From Ovis canadensis (lineage: Eukaryota; Chordata; Mammalia; Artiodactyla; Bovidae): DNA of 64,000 nucleotides. This document shows positions 34,401 through 44,600 of the stretch, in pieces; position 1 is the first letter of the stretch; every line of letters starts with the position of its first letter. The position numbers and the translations under genes were made by a program. The DNA lies in contig NC_091255.1 of assembly GCF_042477335.2 (NCBI RefSeq), positions 26,886,501 through 26,950,500 on the forward strand, written 5' to 3'. Below the pieces are notes generated by a model. The model was given only the letters and a program-made list of their open reading frames with translations, made no database searches and was not told the DNA's origin.

Positions 34401-37400
34401 TAGAAACCGAAAGGCCAGCAATAGCCAACACGGCCTCTCTGTGGATTCAGCTCAAGATCCAAGTCTGAGCAATGCCTGAACCTAACGCTCACCTCATCCA
34501 GCTTCTCTGTTTGTGACTTGAGCCGAGTCACCGTTGTTCTAAGCTCGGTGTTTTCTTCCTCTAATTGCTGCACTCTGGGGAAAGGAGGACAAGAATGTCA
34601 GAAATGGAGGTTATCTCACAGCCTGACAGTCTGTAGCAATTCTCAGCTCCCTAGAGGAAGGAAGATACCAGAAAATGAGAGAGAGAGAATATGAATAATT
34701 GTTCCAAATGGTAGTATGGCTGTGAGCTCCCTGTCATCCAAGGCAAAATGATAAAGATCCTGAATTACTATCATCTTTGAATAAAAGGAAAAACTCACTT
34801 GGGAATGAATAAGAGCACAGGGTTCTTTGTACATACGTGCTTAGGGCCTGAAACACCCCATGGAGGGAGAGGCAGCAGTGGTATTTTTCTGCTAAATGGA
34901 GAATCCTCCTGCGGTGTCCATGGCGGGGCCCTCCTGTGAGGATCCACAGTTTGAAGGCAACGAACGCACCATACTTGGTTTTCGCTCTCCCCTGGGGCTC
35001 TTCCCTTGGCGTGTTCTCTGACGCCCACGGGCAGTGGTTCTGACCCTCTAACCCTCTGTGCTAGTGTTCACAAGGGGGTGTCCAGGTCGATTTTACGTGA
35101 CCCAAAAAGGGGCCGGTGAGCGGGGCCGCCAGCCAGTGGCCCTGGGGGTGCTGGGCCATTCCCAGCAGGGCGTTCCCTCTCCTTCCCACTGCTGCATCCT
35201 CCTTGGATGGAGGGCTCCTTGGCCCCAGGTGTCCACTGGGCTCCCCAGGAGAAAAAAACCCCTCTCCAGGGCTTGAGGGGATCTCAGACCTGCCCCCACC
35301 TACCTGAGGAGGCCGCCTCACGTGAGGCACAGAGCACCCGAGGGAACAGCGCCCCCTGGAGTCAGGCAAAGGGCCGGCCTCCTGGGCCCGCACAGCCACC
35401 TGCATCCCAGCCGCCTCTCAGCCAGCCGACTGGCCGGCTGTCAGAGCAGGCAGAGGACGTGATGCTGAATGAGGGACCAGGCTCATTAAGAAACAGGTGC
35501 AAAACAGCAGCTTCTAGAACATGAGTGGACAATTCAGGGAAATTGGCGGGGCGGGGTGTCTCTGATTGCATGGAGGTTTGGCCCGCCCAGTCCCCTTTGG
35601 GCCTGCTTGACCCTGCCAGCCGTGAGGTGAGAAGTGAGAAACCACCTCCCACCCCAGGCTGGGCAGGGCAGACTCGCCAAGGCTCAGCTCAGAGCCTGGG
35701 GCAGCAAGGGGCCTGAGGGGAAGGGGGGCAGCCATCCACTGTGTCAGGGGCCCAGGAGGGCCTCTGGCCTGGGTCGGGGGAGAGGGCCTTGGACATCCTC
35801 AGAGTCCCCACCTAGGTGCAGTGGTCAGCTGTGCCGCAGCCCATCTGCCTTCCTGCTCACTCTACGGGGAGGCTGACGGATGGATATTGAGGCCCAGGAA
35901 GAGACAGAGGACGTCCAACGTCACAGAGCTAGCGGGTGACCACGCCAGGCCCCCAGGTCGTCCTCCCCTGCCTCCCTCCGGTGCAAACAGCTGTGGCTCA
36001 GGCCCAGGGGCAGCCCTGCACAGCCTCTGCCCCCGGGTCGCCGGGTCAGGGCTCCCTAGTGTTCAGGGGCGGGGAGAACCCAACAGCAGGGGGCGCTCCA
36101 AGCCTGGACAGCAGACCCAGCCCAGGACTCAGGGCAAGACCAGTGTGTGCATATTCCCTTAACCTATGCTCTGCTGCTGCTGCTAAGTCGCTTCAGTCAT
36201 GTCAGACTCTGTGCGACCCCATAGACGGCAGCCCACCAGGCTCCCCCATCCCTGGGATTCTCCCAGCAAGAACACTGAGGATAAAGCATCACTTCCAGTT
36301 GGACCTACTATGAAAAATGTTACTTTGCACATTCTTTTACCTGCTTCCTAGAGAACACGCCCAGGCGTTCAGGTATCAAAAGGAGAACTGTTAGGACCAG
36401 AGGCTTCCCTGTGGGCTGTTTTCCCATCTAAATAATGGGACTGAATCTGCCCGCAGAGGCATCAGAGGGACCCACCTGGTGGTGAGCAGCTCGATCTCCG
36501 TGCTGCGCTCGCGCTCCAGCTTGCTGTAGGCCTCGCGGTGACGCCTCGCCTCCTCCTCCAGGGCCTGCTCGGCCGTGGTCTCCTGATCCTTCACCATCTC
36601 CTCCAGCTCGTGCACCCTGCGGAGAGGCATGCGGGCCCAGTGCAGGGCCAGCTCTCGTGGCCTCACTCTCCTCCCCTCAACCTAGGCTGCGACCAAGGGG
36701 AGCCCCGGACCCCACGTCACGGACAACCCAACTGTGGGCTGGTAGCTCTACTGACAGATGAACAGGGGACCCTGCAGAAGCTAAGGAGAGGCGGGCCAGC
36801 CACGCGTGCCACCGAAGGGCGGTGCCGGCAGTCAGTCCAGAGGGGAGAAGCGGGTCTCCTAGGGCAGCACGGAGAGGGCCGGCCTCACTGCAGCCGGATC
36901 AAACAGCCCAGAGGCCTCGCCTCCTCTTTTCACTCCCTCCCTTCCAGGACGGGATGCCTCTGATCAACAGTTCAGCTCACTGGGCACCTTGACTGCAAAC
37001 ATGGGCACGTCCTGGCCGGTGGTGAGCACGCCAGAGCTGGGGAAGGCCTGGCACCACTGTGGACCTTCTAACCCTGTGACTCGTGGCCAGGATGGTGTAC
37101 CACTCCGGGACATGACCCTCTGGGAGGCTGACCCTCTGGGCTGCACAAGAGGACCTGTCTTTGAGTCCTCCAAGGTTGAGGACCAGACCCTGGGTGGGGA
37201 TCAGTTTACCAAGTTTCAGGAGGGTTATACTCTACACACACCACCTCATCAAGTTGTGTTCAGTGGGCCTCTGTCGGGGGGAGGGCACAGCAATGCCTGG
37301 ACCCCTCCCACAGGTGGCAGGTGTGAGCCCGACTCCCACCAGCCTCTCCCTCTGTAAAGCTTGTCCCCCGGAACGGAGCCAGGCTCTCATTGTTGCAGGA

Positions 37401-40400
37401 CAGAGATAGGAAATGGGTCTCAACTTCCACCTTTGACCCGAGCTGGGGCTGCAGACCTGGAGGGCCGAGGTCAAGCTCTGTCTTCCTGGCCCCTAAAGAC
37501 CTGTCCCCCTGGGCGCCCAACATGGGCGGGGCCGACAGCAAGGTGCTGACAGGTCACAGGCCCACCGAGCTAGAAGGACACGCAGGTCACCCCCGCCCCG
37601 ACCTCCCCCGGGGCCGTCGCGGCCGAGGCCGGCCTGACCTGTGCACCAGCTGTGTATTCTCCTGCTTCAGCTTGCTCTTCAGGTCCCCGTTGGTCAGGCT
37701 GTCGTTCTCCAGCTCTGTCACCTTTTTTTCCAGGAAGCTCACCTACCATAAGGGGGTGGCGGAGAAAACCTTTGAGTCCACAGGACAGAGAACCTAACGA
37801 TGGTGAGACTGAGGCCAGGACCCCCACTGGTGTGTGAAGAGGAGTCATGTTGGGGTGGGGATGGGATGGATGTGTCCAGGTGGTCGGGGCTGCCTACCCC
37901 CAACTCCTGGGTCTTCCACGTCCCCAGGCAGTACCTCGGAGCACCCCAACCCCACCCCAGGGGGCACGCGTGGCGAGTCCCGTCTGCCCACGCCCGCCCT
38001 GGCGCACCTTCTCCGTGATGTCGTTGTCACAGGAGTCAATGCTGTCCCGGAACAGGTCCTCGGTGCTGCCGTTGCTGCTGCTAAAGTTGCTGCTGTGCAT
38101 GAGCTGCCTGGGGGTGGTGTGGTGGGGGGGAAATGCATGTCTGTGCATGAGCTGCCTGGTGGGGAGGGGGAGGCCTGTCCTGCTGCAGGGGCCTTGGGGA
38201 GACTGGGGTTCAGACTCAGCCTATGGGCTGGGGGAACACCCCAGACCGCTGGGAGAGTACCAGGAACCCCTCTGAGGAGGCTGCCCTCCCTCAGTCAGGG
38301 GAGCAAAGTGGCCTGACCCCTGACCGCAAGAGATCGCTTTGCCCAGAGGACAGCAGACAAGCTGGAATGGCCCTCCTGAGCCCGGTAGACGTGGTCAGTC
38401 CACCAGGGACTTTCCTCCTGCTCCCTGTGCTCACTGGGGGGCCAGCTAAAAGGTGACGTGGGACCCAGCTAGTGGAGGCACCCTCCCCCAGCCCCACCTC
38501 CTGAGCCCCTTCCACCTGGGAACCACCCCAATGAGGCGGCTGGGCACCACAATCCGGGAAGAGGGCCTGGGCCCCCCGAGGCCACCCAGCCCCCTAACCA
38601 AGCTGACTCCTGCTATGTCACTGGGGACCCAGGTGTGGGTAGGGGGACAGAAACCCATCCAGGATGTGCACGACAATGGGCTAGTGAGTGGGACTGAAAA
38701 GGGGCCACGGCTGTCCAGGTGACCCCTTACCTGAGGCAAAAACCCCCTCTGCTCCCCAGCGGCCCCTACCTCCCACTCTGTGCCAGGCAGCAGCCGGGGT
38801 CTCAGCCAAGACGCCGCCTCACCCCAGCGCCTGGACCCTTGCTGCAGCTGCCAGGGCCCCGGGTGCGGACCTGGGCGAGTCTGCGGGAGAGCTGGTGTAG
38901 GACCTGGCGGGCCCAGGAGCAGAGGGACCAGCTCCAGGGGAGACCCTCACGCCCCATCTCTGTCAGCGGGAAGCCCAGGGCCTCTGCTGGTAGGGCCGCC
39001 CGCTCCAGAGCACAGGGAAGCACATGGAGTGTGGGGTGGACTGTGTCTCTCAGGGCACCCCTGGGGTGCCTGCCAGAGGCAGGGGCAGCTGCGGGTTCAG
39101 AGGCTGTACCCTGCCGGGAGGGACACCAGGTAGGCCAGGGAGGAGCCCAGCCCTTCTTTCCTGGAAGTGGATCGTCCGTCCGCTGCCTGCACTGCCCTGG
39201 GACGCCTCATCCCCTCTGTGCGTCCAGCCACATGCAGGGCACTGGCTGGGTCTGAGTTGCTGGCACAGAGTTGGCCACCGTGGCAGCAGGAGTGTAGTGC
39301 AAGAGGACAGCATTCAACCTGCGCTACCCTGCTCAGGTGGTAAAGAATCTGCCTGAAATGCAGGAGACCGGGGTTCGATTCCTGGGCCGAGAAGATGCCC
39401 CAGGGGAAGGCGTGGCAACCCATTCTACTATTCTTGCATGGAGAATCCCATGGACAGAGGAGCCTGGTGGGGTACAGTCCATGGGGTCACAAGAGTTGGA
39501 CACGACTGAGTGACACACACACACATACACACCCCCGGGGGGGGACCTTACCGTCCGAAGGCCGTGCTGGAGATCTTCCGATTGGGGCTACACAGAGAGA
39601 CAGAGAGAGAGAGAGAAGGCCACTGAGAGAGAGAGAAGGCCACTGAACAGAGGGGCCTCTAGCCCACTGCTTCCTCTGCCCTGGCCACAGAATACGCAAA
39701 TGCAGGCGAGGCTTTGTTCTGCCCACTGAAGGGAATTTACACGTCAGCTTGGCCCTCAGAACTGCCCCTGATCACCTGCCAGGAGAGAGTGGGGCCCCCA
39801 GTCACCGACCAGGGGAGAGGGGGGGCCCCAGTCACAGACCAGGAGAGGGGGGGGGCCCCAGTCACTGCCAGGAGAGGGTGGGGGGCCCCAGTCACCGACC
39901 AGGAGAGGGTGGGGGCCCCCGCCCCGATGCTTCTTCCCCGGGTTCCCCCCCGCTGGTCCCCGGGGCCACACCTGTTGGCCTTCAGGCTCTTGAGCCGGGC
40001 TTCCAGGTCGTTGAGCAGGCTGATTTTCTTGCAGCACTGGGAGCAGTAGACGTCCACAGGCTCGCTGTCGTATGCGTGCCGCATCTTTCGCGGCGTCTGC
40101 CCCGCGCTGGGTCGTAAGAAGGAAAAAGGTTCACCTTCGGAACCGCTGTCCAGTTCGGTGCCCCATCCCACTGAGCTTATTACTAGGTTCTCTGAAACCT
40201 GTAAGCTGTGTGCGTGTGTGTGTGTGCGCGCGTGCGTGTGTGTGTGGGGTGGGGGTGGGGGTGTGGGGGTGTGGGTGTGTGTGTGTGGGTGTGGGTGTGG
40301 GGGTGGGGGTGTGTGGGTGTGTGTGTGTGTGTGGGTGGGTGGAACTACAACAGTAGAGCTCCCTCTTCCAGTGCTCTCAAAGACAGGAAGCCAAAGAGTT

Positions 40401-42867
40401 GTACCCATTTCACAGAGGAGGAAACTGACAGTTAATGTCAGAGTAAGCAATGACTCAGCTGCGTGGGAAGGTATCAACATGCCACTTGGCGTCTGCAGCC
40501 CCTCAGGCTGGTTAATTTGGTTTCTTCCCCAAGATAGAAGGAAGGAGGAATTCCAGACCCCCAACCCCCAGCCCCCTGCAGGATTCAGAGGCAGTTCCTG
40601 CCCATCTACAGGAGCAGAGCCCAGTTAGTTCATGGCTCTGCCTGCCGAAACCCCCCGGGATGAGGCAGGATTGGTTCTGCCACTTTTCCTGGATCCCAAA
40701 GGCCGCTGTAGACTGAGGGGCCACCTGGAGGACACTGACGACCCCAGGTCCGAGTAGACGTTGGTCCTGGTCTCGTCGTCCGGGCAGGGGCTGCCGGGGG
40801 CACAGTCCACATCATCCGCCTCCCCGTAGTCCTCAAACTGCTCCTCGTTGCTGATGAGCGAGGTGGTGGAGTGCGTGGACAGGTCTGACGTGGTCATGGA
40901 CGGAGGGTGGCCCAGGGACCTGAGTGCAGGACAAGGGCCAGCTGCGAACCGGGGGGGCGCCACAGCCCGTGGCGGACAGGCAGGCCAGGACACCAGGACC
41001 CTGACGATGAAGCCTGTCCTCCTGCCCCGGTTAAGTACACTCTGGGGATCGTGTCCTAAGGGAAACATCTCATCACAGAAAGTTTCTGCTCCAGAGATGC
41101 TCAAATCCACATTTCCACAGGGCAGCAAAACACTGCTTACAACTCAATGGCTTATTGAAGCAACACTGAAATGGCTATTAAATGATAGCATGTATCAGTA
41201 AATGAAATGATCACATAAACTGTGGACTCTCAAACTGTTGCGGAAAGGTTTGTTAAAAAAAAAAAAAATTGGCAATAATGTGGAAAAATTAAAACTCAAA
41301 GCTTTTTTTAATTTAAAAAAATTAAAAAATTAAAACTAAAAGCTAAACTTAAAAACATTTTTTTAAAGTTTTCCCAGGTAGCACTAAGCGGTAAAGAATC
41401 CACCTGCAACCCGCTCCAGTATTCTTGCCTGGAAAATTCCATGGACAGAGGAGCCTGGCATGGTTACAGTCCATGAGGCGGAAAAGAGTCGGGCATGACT
41501 GAGCACACACACGCAAAATTTAAACCAACAATGAAACAAAAGAGGTAAAATTTTAAGCATAAAAGCCTAAGCATGAGACGGGTTCTACACAGAAGAAGGA
41601 AAAGCAGGAAGTGAAAATATTTAAACGGCAATCGGGCTTGGGGTGTGGAGAGTGGCGCCATCAGTAAAGTGAGTTACCTGCCCTTCATTCTCACTTTTTC
41701 TCCCTTTTTCAAGCTGCGTAAGTGCTCATGTTCCAACAATGAATGAGGTTTTTAAAATAACAATGAGTTACGAGGCAGGATGCGTCTCCTATGTTTATAG
41801 GGAGGAATTCTTGTCCAAAGAAGCCTGACGCCACAGATCACGGGTCAGAGACCCTGGGTCTCTCACAGGTGACCCAGGGTGGCCTGGGGCGGTGTCAGGG
41901 GGCTGGCTGCACCTGCTCTGCAACCTAAGAACAAAGAAGTACAGCTAGCACATCACCTGGCAGAACAGATCTTCCCTTGAGTCACTGGGTGGTAGCTGCT
42001 CATTAACTAGGATCTCTCCACCCTCTAAGACTCCACACTCAAAACTGGGAAACAGTGATCCAGGCATCACAGCCTTAATGACAGGGTGACAAAGATCAAG
42101 TCTTTTGGTACCCTCACCCTATTTATTTACTTATTTATCTGCCCTCCGGTTCCTTAGGGCCTGGGGCTGCATTTGTCACATTCCTCACTTTGTTTTTGTA
42201 TAAATTTGACTAAAACTCTTGGCACCCACTGCTGGCTGCCTCCCGGTGACTGGTCCTGGAAAACACGGGAATGATCGGGTAGCAGATGATTAGCCAATAG
42301 GTCAAAGGGTCTGCGGTCCCCATGACCGGCTGTCCAGGGGCTGTGGCCACAAGCACAGCGGATGGACCGCTCCCAGCACAACTCCAAAGGCACCTCCTCC
42401 CTTGAAGACCGTGGCTTCTAGAGCCACTGGGGTTTGAGAACACCTGGACTGAGAAAATACATTAGGCTGAGACATATGAAATTGCCTTTTCCTTGAAAGG
42501 TGCAAACGATGAAAAGCTGACAATTTTGTTTGGTCAACAGATACTGGAAGCCCTTGCTTCCTTTTCCAAATCCCGGGGCTGATCGTCACATGCTCATCAC
42601 CTCCTCCTGATGCCTGAAGCTCCAGGCAGTCTTAACTCACTTGTCCTCGGGCAGGAACAGGCCTCCTAGAACTGCATCCTTCTCGGCGGGAATTCCGACC
42701 GGCCCCTCCAGGATCCGGGTGCTCTCCATGGGGCCCTCCATGTCCGACTCCTGGGGGCCCTCGGGCGGGGCCAGCGTCATGGCCTCATCCTCATCCTCGG
42801 GAAAGAAGTCTGGCTCTGTGGGCAGGAGCTCGCCATCGGTGAAGGTGGGGTCTGGCACCTCGCTGCC
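31294..42867 (-). CDS. RAB11FIP4: RAB11FIP4, 3' twelve coding exons (partial gene)
   Basis: Class II Rab11 family-interacting protein 4, an effector that binds Rab11 and ARF GTPases and carries recycling-endosome membrane, including to the cleavage furrow in cytokinesis. Twelve minus-strand exons with AG/GT borders join in frame: 42867-42641, 40919-40725, 40106-39972, 39587-39552, 38107-38008, 37742-37639, 36616-36476, 34574-34493, 33995-33858, 33765-33607, 32550-32407 and 31410-31294 (1,578 bp, 525 residues plus stop). The product begins GSEVPDPTF and ends NPSILEIKH, collinear with human FIP4 from about residue 113 of 637 as I remember it. It has an acidic, Ser/Thr-rich linker, a CSQCCKK cysteine cluster, a long coiled coil and the C-terminal Rab-binding domain. 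The LEIKH ending separates FIP4 from its paralogue FIP3. Exons for the N-terminal EF-hand part were not found and presumably lie beyond 64,000. No break is seen. The identification is very secure. Confidence 0.97.
32407..32550 (-). CDS. RAB11FIP4: RAB11FIP4 coding exon, distal coiled coil
   Basis: Forty-eight codons, phase 0: ENHKLRDQNDDLNGQILSLS, LYEAKNLFATQTKAQSLAAE and IDTASRDE. In the family this segment leads into the Rab11/ARF-binding region. The acceptor is tctgcag|GAGAATC and the donor GATGAG|gtaaca. Confidence 0.96.
33607..33765 (-). CDS. RAB11FIP4: RAB11FIP4 coding exon, coiled coil
   Basis: Fifty-three codons, phase 0 at both ends: LIEDLRKELEHLQMYKLDCE, RPGRGRSSSSSLGEFNARAR and EVELEHEVKRLKQ. 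A short Gly/Arg/Ser break (RPGRGRSSSSSLG) interrupts the helix, as in human FIP4. The donor is AAGCAG|gtaggc. Confidence 0.96.
33858..33995 (-). CDS. RAB11FIP4: RAB11FIP4 coding exon, coiled coil
   Basis: Forty-six codons, phase 0 at both ends: ERQRMSDRLEDTSLRLKDEM, DLYKRMMDKLRHNRLEF and QKEREATQE. The acceptor is ctgcag|GAGCGG and the donor CAGGAG|gtgggt. The next intron is only 92 bp. Confidence 0.96.
34493..34574 (-). CDS. RAB11FIP4: RAB11FIP4 coding exon, coiled coil
   Basis: Encodes VQQLEEENTELRTTVTRLK and SQTEKLDE, ending in phase 0 at GATGAG|gtgagc. The acceptor is ccccag|AGTGCAGC. It is clearly more AT-rich than the neighbouring exons. Confidence 0.95.
35840..35945 (+). repeat. MIR SINE relic (intronic)
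   Basis: ttgaggcccaggaagagaca and gtcacagagctagcgggtga resemble the MIR 3' part. Confidence 0.5.
36172..36283 (-). mobile_element. Bov-A monomer SINE fragment
   Basis: gctgctgctgctaagtcgct through gggattctcccagcaagaac, one Bov-A unit, in a RAB11FIP4 intron. Confidence 0.9.
36476..36616 (-). CDS. RAB11FIP4: RAB11FIP4 coding exon, coiled coil
   Basis: Encodes VHELEEMVKDQETTAEQAL, EEEARRHREAYSKLERE and RSTEIELLTT. This is charged helical sequence in register with human FIP4. The acceptor is cgcag|GGTGCACG and the donor CACCAG|gtgggt. Confidence 0.95.
37639..37742 (-). CDS. RAB11FIP4: RAB11FIP4 coding exon, coiled coil
   Basis: Encodes VSFLEKKVTELENDSL and then TNGDLKSKLKQENTQLVH with heptad-type leucines. 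The acceptor context is tatggtag|GTGAGC, so the first exon bases also read as a 5' splice site. The donor is CACAG|gtcagg. Confidence 0.95.
38008..38107 (-). CDS. RAB11FIP4: RAB11FIP4 coding exon, Ser-rich segment
   Basis: Encodes QLMHSSNFSSSNGSTEDL then FRDSIDSCDNDITEK, ending in phase 0 at AAG|gtgcgc. The acceptor is ccccag|GCAGCTC. The peptide equals my recollection of human FIP4 throughout. Confidence 0.95.
39321..39532 (+). mobile_element. Bov-tA SINE with CA tail next to the micro-exon
   Basis: Runs from ctaccctgctcaggtggtaa to gttggacacgactgagtgac, followed by a CA-rich tail. The tail ends 19 bp from the donor of the 36-nt exon at 39,552. Confidence 0.94.
39552..39587 (-). CDS. RAB11FIP4: RAB11FIP4 36-nt micro-exon
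   Basis: A 36-nt exon encoding PNRKISSTAFG, with split codons on both sides. The acceptor is tgtgtag|CCCCAATC and the donor GGACG|gtaagg, a strong donor. The human protein has the same peptide (SPNRKISSTAFGRQL), so the exon is real despite its size. Its polypyrimidine tract is a CT microsatellite, and a Bov-tA SINE tail lies 19 bp past the donor. Confidence 0.94.
39590..39646. repeat. (GA)n microsatellite with 22-bp duplication at an acceptor
   Basis: gagagagagagaaggccact occurs twice in tandem after cacagagagacagagag. On the minus strand it is the CT-rich polypyrimidine tract of the acceptor at 39,588. Confidence 0.92.
39779..39925. repeat. 30-bp minisatellite, about five units
   Basis: Units of 29-31 bp, each starting ccagg(a/g)gag and holding a long G run followed by gccccagtca. 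It lies 46 bp beyond the donor of the exon at 39,972-40,106, inside the intron. Confidence 0.95.
39972..40106 (-). CDS. RAB11FIP4: RAB11FIP4 coding exon with CSQCCKK cysteine cluster
   Basis: Encodes SAGQTPRKMRHAYDSEPV, then DVYCSQCCKKISLLNDLEARLKSL up to KAN, the beginning of the coiled coil. The donor AACAG|gtgtgg departs from consensus. The exon lies between a long (CA)n-type tract (about 100 bp upstream in transcript sense) and a 30-bp minisatellite 46 bp downstream of the donor. Confidence 0.95.
40208..40343. repeat. Long (TG)n/(GGGTG)n tract, intronic
   Basis: About 136 bp of alternating TG with interspersed GGGTGGGGGTG. On the transcript strand it reads (CA)n with CCCA/CCCCCA blocks, ending about 100 bp upstream of the acceptor at 40,107. 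Confidence 0.95.
40375..40460 (+). repeat. MIR SINE relic (intronic)
   Basis: tacccatttcacagaggagg and aaactgacagttaatgtcag resemble the MIR core. Confidence 0.55.
40725..40919 (-). CDS. RAB11FIP4: RAB11FIP4 coding exon, Ser/Thr-rich linker
   Basis: Encodes SLGHPPSMTTSDLSTHSTTS, then an acidic stretch ending in YSDLGSSVSS. The acceptor is ctcag|GTCCCTGG and the donor CCTCCAG|gtggcc, a fairly weak donor. The phase (1 base in, AG out) joins with both neighbours. The Ser/Thr-rich sequence looks disordered and phosphorylatable, which is inference. Confidence 0.95.
41370..41512 (+). mobile_element. Bov-tA SINE, internally deleted
   Basis: gttttcccaggtagcactaa, then acccgctccagtattcttgc to gtcgggcatgactgagcaca. 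The middle of the tRNA part is missing. Confidence 0.9.
42641..42867 (-). CDS. RAB11FIP4: RAB11FIP4 coding exon (about exon 4), acidic linker
   Basis: Acceptor ccccag precedes GGCAGCGAG, and the donor reads GGACAA|gtgagt. It encodes GSEVPDPTF...LFLPEDK with the acidic run FFPEDEDEAMTLAPPEGP. The last Lys codon is split AA|G across the junction, which the next exon completes. This is the least conserved exon against the human protein (SDMEGPMES where I recall YTDSPMES), as expected of a disordered linker. Confidence 0.95.
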
Positions 42868-43465
42868 CTGGGGAAGACAGAAGGGGACAGCATGAGTGAG
42901 CCTGGCTTCTGGGGCTCAGCACTGCTCCTCAGACCACAGGGACGCCAGGAGGGGACTGGCAGGTGGTGCCAGGGAGCCACAGACCCCAAGACCTCGGGTA
43001 TGAGACCCTGGCACGTGATCTGTCTTGGGGGCCTCTTAAGCAAGCCCAGTGAGGGGTGGGAACCTCTGGGACCGCCGTCCGTGGAGAAGGGCCACAGCCA
43101 GGCCAGCTGCATGGTTCAGACCCCGCTCGGCAGGGTCTCCAACCCAAAGTCTGGACAGGAAGCCAGGTGACTCAGATAAGGCTTCTTAGGGTTATATTGT
43201 AAGGGCACAGCCCCAGTGAAAACAACAATGACCTAGCAGAGTTTGATGCAACATGCTACAGGGGCATCAGCAGAGCCTAAGGGTTGGCCCCCCTCTGTCC
43301 CCCAACACCTTGATTCTGGGCGTGTCAAATATTGTCTCTGAACTCCAGTTCTGGCCTCTCTGTAAGCCGAGAATGGCAACGGAATCCTACGGATCCCTGT
43401 TCCCAGCAGGACCTCGATGGACAACCCCTGGCCACAAGTCTGTCCCGGCCCGGCCACAGCCACCT

Positions 43466-43616
43466 TACTGCTGTTGCTGTTCAGGGCTAAGTCGTGTCCG
43501 ACTCTTTGGGACCCCATGGACGGCAGCATGCCAGGCCTCTCTCTAGCCCTCACCATCTCCCGGAGTTCACCCAAGTGCACGTTCACTGAATTGGTGACGC
43601 TATCCAACCACAGCCA
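43466..43616 (-). mobile_element. BovB LINE 3' fragment
   Basis: The complement of the BovB tail: ctaagtcgtgtccgactctt, cagcatgccaggcc, ctcaccatctcccggagttc and gacgctatccaaccac. Confidence 0.88.
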
Positions 43617-44524
43617 CCCCGGGGAGCAAGAATTCTAGGTCTCTCAAGTCTGAGCTTTGGGCCAGTCCCCAGGGTCCTCACACACTGCCCGGCACAATGC
43701 CAGCACAGCATCAAGATCTGCCCAAACCTTTTGCCAAAACCGTCTGAGACGATCTCTGGGTTTATTCAGCATTTACCCTAGTCTGAGAGGCAGCTTTCAG
43801 CAAGTCACTTTTCAAGGCTGCTTTGCCCCCAAGGAGGTAGGAACCCCTAAGGATCCTTTGCCCCTAAGGATGCCTCCACCTGCTCCCAGCTGAGATGTCA
43901 ACTACTCCCCAGGTTCTTCGGCCTGCTTCTCAACTAGGATTGGCAGAGCCTCAGTTAGAGGTGCTTACTCCAGCCCCAGGACAACAGGAAGGTTAACAGT
44001 AACAGGGCTGTGAAAAGCCTTGGGGCATCTCAGACAACAACGGGATCAGAGACATCCAAGGAAGGTGGTGAGTGAGCAGTGTAGCTGTGTCCGCTGGTAA
44101 CCAGGCAGCCCCTCCTGGGGGTCTGTCCCCACCAAGACGTGCTGAGGCTAAGAATAGATGGTGATTAATGAGCCTGGCTCCTGCCTGTGCCGTGACTCGG
44201 GCTGAGCACCAGATGGACCAATAAAGCCAGCATCAGGCAGCCAGCCACCCCTGACTGTGGAGGCCGAGGGGCTGTGTAATTAAGCTCACCCCTAGTGTTC
44301 ATGTGGCCCTTTCCACCTTTCTTGTTTAGTCGCTAAGCTGTGTCTGACTCTATGTCATAATCCAGCCCCACAGAGCTCCAAACCTGATCAGATCTTATGT
44401 CCTAAGCAAGCTCTTGTCAGCAAGCCTGAAGCTGTGTTCCCGTAGGAACAAAGAAAACCCAGCATTCACAGACCGACCACTCATCAATTCTGGACACCGA
44501 GTTGAGAGTTCATGTATAAGCTCA

Positions 44525-44600
44525 TTTGGGCTTTACGACACAGATTCCCATCCCCATTTTACTAATGAGGAAGTCCAGGCTCAGACAGTAACCTGTCAGA
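44525..44600 (+). repeat. MIR SINE relic (intronic)
   Basis: cccatccccattttactaat and gaggaagtccaggctcagac follow MIR. Confidence 0.65.

Noticed and set aside
39700-40350. Tandem repeats considered as a CRISPR-like array
   Set aside because: Units are contiguous minisatellite copies and dinucleotide repeats without unique spacers, in a mammalian intron.
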